In this document: positions 5,818-8,595 of the stretch, piece after piece
How the letters are laid out: every line of letters begins with the position of its first letter
Position numbering within the stretch: position 1 is the stretch's first letter
Origin: Solirubrobacteraceae bacterium
GTDB taxonomy: Bacteria > Actinomycetota > Thermoleophilia > Solirubrobacterales > Solirubrobacteraceae
DNA: 8,595 bases
NCBI GenBank assembly: GCA_024710825.1
Contig: JANJUA010000058.1
Location: forward strand, 1 to 8,595
Direction of reading: 5' to 3'
Position numbers and translations under genes: made by a program
The notes under the pieces: model-generated
Database searches by the model: none
Told to the model about the DNA's origin: nothing
The model's input: the letters and a program-made list of their open reading frames with translations, nothing else

Positions 5818-7068
5818 TTGCCCACCACCGTAGACGTCTTCGCCAAGGTCCGCGGACATGAGCGCGCCGAGCAACTGCGCGCCGCCCGCGAGGCCGACCT
5901 GCTGCCCTACTTCCGCGAGCTGACCGGTCCCGCCGGACCGATCACCGAGATGGAGGGCGTCGAGCGCGTCATGCTCGGCTCCAACAACTACCTGGGCCTC
6001 ACCGGCGACCCGAGGGTCGTCCAGGGCGCCCGCGACGCGCTCGATGCCTACGGCACGGGCCTGACCGGCTCGCGCTTCCTCAACGGCACCACCAGCCTCC
6101 ACGTCGAGCTCGAGCGCGAGCTCGCCGAGTGGATGGGCACCGAGGACGCGATCGTGTTCACGACCGGCCACCAGGCGAACCTGGGCACGATCGGCACGAT
6201 CCTCGAGGCCTCCGACACCGTGGTCGTCGACTCGGGCGACCACGCCTCGATCATCGACGGGGTCCTCCAGTCGCGGGCGAAGATGCGCCCGTTCCGCCAC
6301 AACCGCCTCGACAAGCTGGCCAAGCAGCTCGAGCGCGCCCAGGGCGACGGCGGCGGCGTGCTCGTGGTCGTCGACGGCGTCTACTCGATGGAGGGCGACG
6401 TCGCCCCGCTGCCGGAGATCTGCGACCTGTGCGAGCGCTTCGGCGCGCGCCTGATGGTCGACGAGGCGCACGGCGCCGGGGTCCTGGGGGCGCGCGGCGC
6501 GGGCGCGAGCGAGCTGCTCGGCGTCGAGGATCGCGTCGATCTGCGGATGGGGACGTTCTCGAAGTCGCTGGCGAGCTGCGGCGGCTTCGTCGCCGGCTCG
6601 CGGGAGGTGGTCGAGTTCGTGCGGATCTCGAGCCGCGCCTACATCTTCACGGCCGCCGGCGTGCCCGCCGCGATCGGCGCCGCGTTGGCGGCGCTGCGAA
6701 TCGTGCGCAGCGAGGAGGGCGCCGAGCTGTTCGCGCGGGTGCTCGACAACGCCCGCTACCTGCGCGACGGGCTGCGCGAGCGGGGCTTCAAGACGATCGA
6801 GCACGAGATCGTCACGCCGGTGGTTCCGGTGCTCGTCGAGGACGACTGGAAGGCGGCGCTGCTGTGGCGCGCGCTGTACGACGCGGGCGTGTTCGTCAAC
6901 GTCGCGATCCACCCGGCGGTGCCGCCGGGCGGCGCGCTGCTGCGGACCTCGGTGATGGCCACGCACGACCGTCGCTCCCTCGACCGGGCGCTGGATGCGT
7001 TCGCCTCCGTCAAGCAGGGGTTCGAGGCCGAGCACGGACCGCTTCCCGCTCCCTCGACCACTCGTTGA
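5818..7068 (+). CDS. Serine palmitoyltransferase-like alpha-oxoamine synthase (PLP-dependent)
   Basis: This 416-residue, fold-type I PLP enzyme would condense an amino acid with an acyl thioester, with loss of CO2. Key residues are in place: His142 of DHASIIDG (ring stacking), DEAHG 215-219 (Asp215 and His218), Lys249 in GTFSKSLASCGG (PLP Schiff base) and Arg376 in GALLRTS. The sequence GTFSKSxAS.GGF, the block YGTGLTGSRFLNGTTSLHVE (78-97) and RPFRHNRLDKL (157-167) match serine palmitoyltransferase better than BioF (8-amino-7-oxononanoate synthase) or Kbl, whose lysine motif usually reads GTLGKA. No biotin gene is nearby. The N-terminus VDVFAKVRGHERAEQLR resembles the D.F.K start of bacterial serine palmitoyltransferases. 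No ATG or GTG fits, so the start is TTG 5818, with AAGG (5808-5811) six bases upstream; ATG 5764 is a weaker alternative. The general AOS call is strong; substrate preference is inferred. Confidence 0.88.
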   Translation: MPTTVDVFAKVRGHERAEQLRAAREADLLPYFRELTGPAGPITEMEGVERVMLGSNNYLGLTGDPRVVQGARDALDAYGTGLTGSRFLNGTTSLHVELERELAEWMGTEDAIVFTTGHQANLGTIGTILEASDTVVVDSGDHASIIDGVLQSRAKMRPFRHNRLDKLAKQLERAQGDGGGVLVVVDGVYSMEGDVAPLPEICDLCERFGARLMVDEAHGAGVLGARGAGASELLGVEDRVDLRMGTFSKSLASCGGFVAGSREVVEFVRISSRAYIFTAAGVPAAIGAALAALRIVRSEEGAELFARVLDNARYLRDGLRERGFKTIEHEIVTPVVPVLVEDDWKAALLWRALYDAGVFVNVAIHPAVPPGGALLRTSVMATHDRRSLDRALDAFASVKQGFEAEHGPLPAPSTTR

Positions 7069-7072
7069 GGCT

Positions 7073-7108
7073 GGGAGGAAAAGTGCGCTCGGAGCGCATG
7101 TTCCTCCC
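7073..7108 (+). terminator. Two-part hairpin after the SPT-like gene
   Basis: GGGAGGAA (7073-7080) pairs with TTCCTCCC (7101-7108) in a perfect 8-bp outer stem. Inside, TGCGC and GCGCA (7084-7088, 7094-7098) form a second stem around TCGGA. A small asymmetric internal loop separates them. It starts 5 bases after the TGA and ends just before the next promoter, so it is best read as a terminator, although a T-run is missing. Confidence 0.6.
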
Positions 7109-7117
7109 GGTTGGCGG

Positions 7118-7147
7118 TTGACCATCCCGCGGGCCCACGCATAGGTT
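7118..7147 (+). promoter_or_regulatory. Sigma-70-type promoter of the IHF-like gene
   Basis: TTGACC (7118-7123) and TAGGTT (7142-7147) with an 18-base spacer match actinobacterial housekeeping promoters well. The transcript would start near 7154 and carry a leader of about 170 bases to the ATG at 7324. It lies directly after the hairpin that ends the previous gene. Confidence 0.6.
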
Positions 7148-7153
7148 GGTCGA

Positions 7154-7323
7154 GCGCCCACAGGGTGCATGGGGATGGAGCGACGGGTCGGAGGTGAGGG
7201 CCGGACGACCCGGTTTGGCCTTGGAGGATCGCCCGGAGGGGGCTGTTCCCATGCGCGCCGACGGGCTGCGCCACGCACACGACGACGCCTGGAGGCCTAC
7301 GGGCCCGACGGCAGGAGGAACGC
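7154..7323 (+). other. Long untranslated leader of the IHF-like gene
   Basis: No credible coding frame is seen in these 170 bases. CGGGTCG (7184-7190) and CGACCCG (7206-7212) form a perfect 7-bp stem with a 15-base loop. Several purine-rich GGAGG blocks occur (7191, 7233, 7245 region) before the real ribosome site at 7313-7318. I do not recognise a known riboswitch class here. Confidence 0.4.
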
Positions 7324-7686
7324 ATGATCGCGTCAGCGACGACGGCCCCTGGACCGCAGCATCTGCAGGCACTGCAGCGCGCGAACGAGGTCCGGCTGGC
7401 CCGCGCTGGTCTGAAGCGGCAGGTGGCCGACGGCGAGCTGACGGCGGCGGAGGTGGTGCTCGATACGCCGTGGGAAGCCGAGAGCATGGCGATCGCCGAC
7501 CTGCTGATGAGCCAGCGGCGCTGGGGGCGGACCCGCTGCCGGCGCTTTCTGGCCCAGATCCCGCTCTCGGAGAACAAGACCATCGGGTCACTCACGGAAC
7601 GCCAGCGTCAGGCGGTGGCGGCCCAGCTCGCCCCCGAGACGAGCGGCCGCGTGATACGCGACCGCACGATGGCGGTCGTGGCCTGA
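7324..7686 (+). CDS. mihF: Integration host factor, actinobacterial type (mIHF-like DNA-binding protein)
   Basis: This 120-residue basic nucleoid-associated protein should bend and organise DNA. The central part follows the mIHF/sIHF family. RANEVRLARAGLKRQVADGE (19-38) is the long basic N-terminal helix. LTAAEVVLD (39-47) follows, then the helix-two-turn-helix region SMAIADLLMSQRRWGRTRCR (54-73), as in the S13-like fold, RFLAQIPLSENKTIGSL (74-90) and TERQRQAVAAQL (91-102). It is slightly longer than classical mIHF (about 105 residues), with an extra basic C-terminal tail APETSGRVIRDRTMAVVA. ATG 7324 is preceded by AGGAGG (7313-7318) at 5 bases, a near-ideal ribosome site. mIHF is usually next to gmk (guanylate kinase); that neighbour is absent here, so this may be a second copy, and the symbol is given on family grounds. 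The gene is monocistronic between its own promoter and a strong hairpin. Confidence 0.85.
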   Translation: MIASATTAPGPQHLQALQRANEVRLARAGLKRQVADGELTAAEVVLDTPWEAESMAIADLLMSQRRWGRTRCRRFLAQIPLSENKTIGSLTERQRQAVAAQLAPETSGRVIRDRTMAVVA

Positions 7687-7694
7687 GGGACGTG

Positions 7695-7735
7695 CTCGAG
7701 CTCGCCGCGCGTCAGACGCGCGTGGCGAGCTCGAG
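7695..7735. terminator. Long bidirectional hairpin between convergent genes
   Basis: CTCGAGCTCGCC (7695-7706) and GGCGAGCTCGAG (7724-7735) are perfect 12-bp arms. Inside, GCGCGT (7707-7712) pairs with ACGCGC (7716-7721) around a CAG loop, with only a two-base bulge between the stems. The structure begins 9 bases after the IHF-like stop. Its right arm encodes the last residues of the convergent VOC protein, so the coding end and terminator are shared. No T-runs flank it. Confidence 0.75.
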
Positions 7736-8149
7736 GATGTGCCCGTCCGGGTCGCGAAGGTAGAGCGACCGGAAGCGGCCTCGATCGAAGACCTCCGTGG
7801 TCTGCACGTCCTGGCCGCGCAGGTAGTCGCGCCAGGCATCGAGCTCCTCCGCGGAGTCGATGGCCAGCGCCAGGTGATGCGTCGCGCCGACGCCCACCGT
7901 CCCGGGCGCCATGCTCGGGTACTCGAGGAAGCTCACGAGCGAGCCCGCGCGCCCCTCGGCGTCGCCGAACCAGAAGTGGCGGGCGTCCGGATCGTCCTCG
8001 TTGACGCCCTGCTCGACGAGGGCCAGCCCCAGCAGGTCGCGGTAGAAGGCGGTGGTGGCGTCGAGGTCGCGGACGATGACGGTCACGTGGTGCAGGCCGG
8101 TGATCCGCATCCGCTGCGGCTCGTCGGCCCCCTGCTGCTCGGTGGTCAC
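7712..8149 (-). CDS. VOC-fold (glyoxalase/ring-cleaving dioxygenase superfamily) protein
   Basis: This 145-residue single-chain VOC protein has two beta-alpha-beta-beta-beta halves. The first half opens with GLHHVTVIVRDLDATTAFYRD (18-38), the classic VOC start, with His20 or His21 as a likely metal ligand. The second half opens with HHLALAID (91-98) and ends with YLRDPDGHILELATRV (130-145), where Glu140 is the usual C-terminal ligand. Metal binding is therefore likely. The reaction cannot be assigned: lyase, dioxygenase, epimerase and antibiotic-binding members share these features. GTG 8149 overlaps the stop of the upstream membrane-protein gene as GTGA, which favours it over ATG 8110, which would begin MRITGLHHV. 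No strong ribosome site is seen for either, consistent with coupled translation. The last codons form one arm of the convergent terminator hairpin. Confidence 0.85.
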   Translation of the reverse strand: MTTEQQGADEPQRMRITGLHHVTVIVRDLDATTAFYRDLLGLALVEQGVNEDDPDARHFWFGDAEGRAGSLVSFLEYPSMAPGTVGVGATHHLALAIDSAEELDAWRDYLRGQDVQTTEVFDRGRFRSLYLRDPDGHILELATRV

Positions 8150-8595
8150 GCCCGGAAGCCTATGCCCCCGGTCCGACGGCGGAACGCGGAGCGCAGGAGT
8201 GCGAAGGCGATCGCGAACACGACGACGGCCACTCCGAGCAGGATCAGCCGCGGCCGGAGGTCGAGCAGGTACAGCGGCACGAGCGCGACTGCGGCCGCCA
8301 CGCCGGCCAGCAGCGTCGAGTGCGAGCGGTAGCCGGCGAAGTGCTCGCGGATCGACAGCTCCAGCGAGGCGATCGCCACGAGCGCGACGCCGCAGCCGAG
8401 GAACAGGCCACGGCGGTCGGCGATGCCGAAGAAGCCGAGCACCAGGAGGACGATCCCCAAGAGGATCGTGAGCTCGACGAGCGGGAACGGGCTCCAGGGC
8501 GCCTTCGGGGCGTCCTGGAGGCGCGCGCGGCCGCGCGGCGGGATCGGAGCGCGCCGCGGCGGCGCCGCGGGCGGCGGGCCCTCCGGCTCGGGGGC
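8146..8595 (-). CDS. Multi-helix membrane protein of unknown function (5' end outside window)
   Basis: The frame is open to the right edge: 149 residues before the TGA at 8148-8146 are visible and the start is missing. A TTG at 8460 is an internal leucine codon, not the start, since the frame continues upstream without a stop. The visible N-terminal part is proline/arginine-rich (PEGPPPAAPPRRAPIPPRG) and probably cytoplasmic. A KAPWSPFPLVEL motif follows at the membrane entry, then four hydrophobic helices: TILLGIVLLVLGFFGI, LFLGCGVALVAIASLEL, TLLAGVAAAVALVPLYLL and LILLGVAVVVFAIAFALL. The protein ends with a basic RSAFRRRTGG tail. I recall similar W.PFPLVEL membrane proteins in actinobacteria without known function. 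It is translationally coupled to the VOC gene through a GTGA overlap. Confidence 0.8.
   Translation of the reverse strand, partial: APEPEGPPPAAPPRRAPIPPRGRARLQDAPKAPWSPFPLVELTILLGIVLLVLGFFGIADRRGLFLGCGVALVAIASLELSIREHFAGYRSHSTLLAGVAAAVALVPLYLLDLRPRLILLGVAVVVFAIAFALLRSAFRRRTGGIGFRA

Noticed and set aside
4812..5861. 349-codon plus-strand frame opposite the acyltransferase
   Set aside because: Low-complexity antisense frame; conserved GNAT motifs lie on the minus strand.
5806..7278. 490-codon minus-strand frame opposite the SPT-like gene
   Set aside because: Antisense shadow with skewed composition; the plus strand has all PLP-enzyme motifs.
1..8595. CRISPR arrays, insertion sequences, tRNA genes, toxin-antitoxin or phage-defence modules
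   Set aside because: I looked for spaced repeats, transposase motifs, cloverleaf sequences and defence signature domains on both strands and saw none; the only tandem repeat is the two-copy junction unit.

Overview
The window is very GC-rich, with third codon positions almost always G or C and frequent GTG or TTG starts. Protein features (an actinobacterial-type integration host factor, actinobacterial conserved membrane and hypothetical families) point to a high-GC actinomycetote. The overall look suggests the Thermoleophilia/Solirubrobacterales lineage, but this is inferred from family resemblance and not proven. No mobile element, CRISPR array, tRNA, rRNA or defence system is visible; this looks like ordinary chromosome.

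Layout: (1) 2-565 (+), the 3' part of a conserved uncharacterised gene, cut by the left edge. (2) 604-3331 (+), a TPP riboswitch followed by an ABC importer operon: ATPase, permease and NMT1/THI5-like lipoprotein (ThiZ, ThiX, ThiY type), read as a thiamine-pyrimidine-precursor importer. Between ATPase and permease lies a 56-bp imperfect tandem duplication. Each unit encodes a 19-codon mini-ORF, and every junction from ATPase to binding protein is a 4-base GTGA stop/start overlap. (3) 3354-4624 (-), a small one-helix membrane protein followed by an AlkA-like DNA glycosylase. (4) 4695-7068, a divergent pair whose start codons are about 1 base apart: a GNAT-fold acyltransferase (-) and a serine-palmitoyltransferase-like alpha-oxoamine synthase (+). 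This is a candidate sphingoid-base/ceramide module. (5) 7118-7686 (+), a promoter, a leader of about 170 bases and an integration host factor-like DNA-binding protein. (6) 7712-8595 (-), a multi-helix membrane protein cut by the right edge, overlapping by GTGA with a VOC-fold protein. A long hairpin between the convergent genes ends both transcription units.

How the parts may work together: the riboswitch should shut off precursor import when thiamine pyrophosphate is plentiful, by hiding the ribosome site of the first gene. The GTGA chain would then pass translation from gene to gene. In the lipid pair, the synthase would condense an amino acid with an acyl thioester, and the acyltransferase could N-acylate the product. 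A ketoreductase and a dedicated acyl carrier protein, needed for a full bacterial ceramide pathway, are not in this window.
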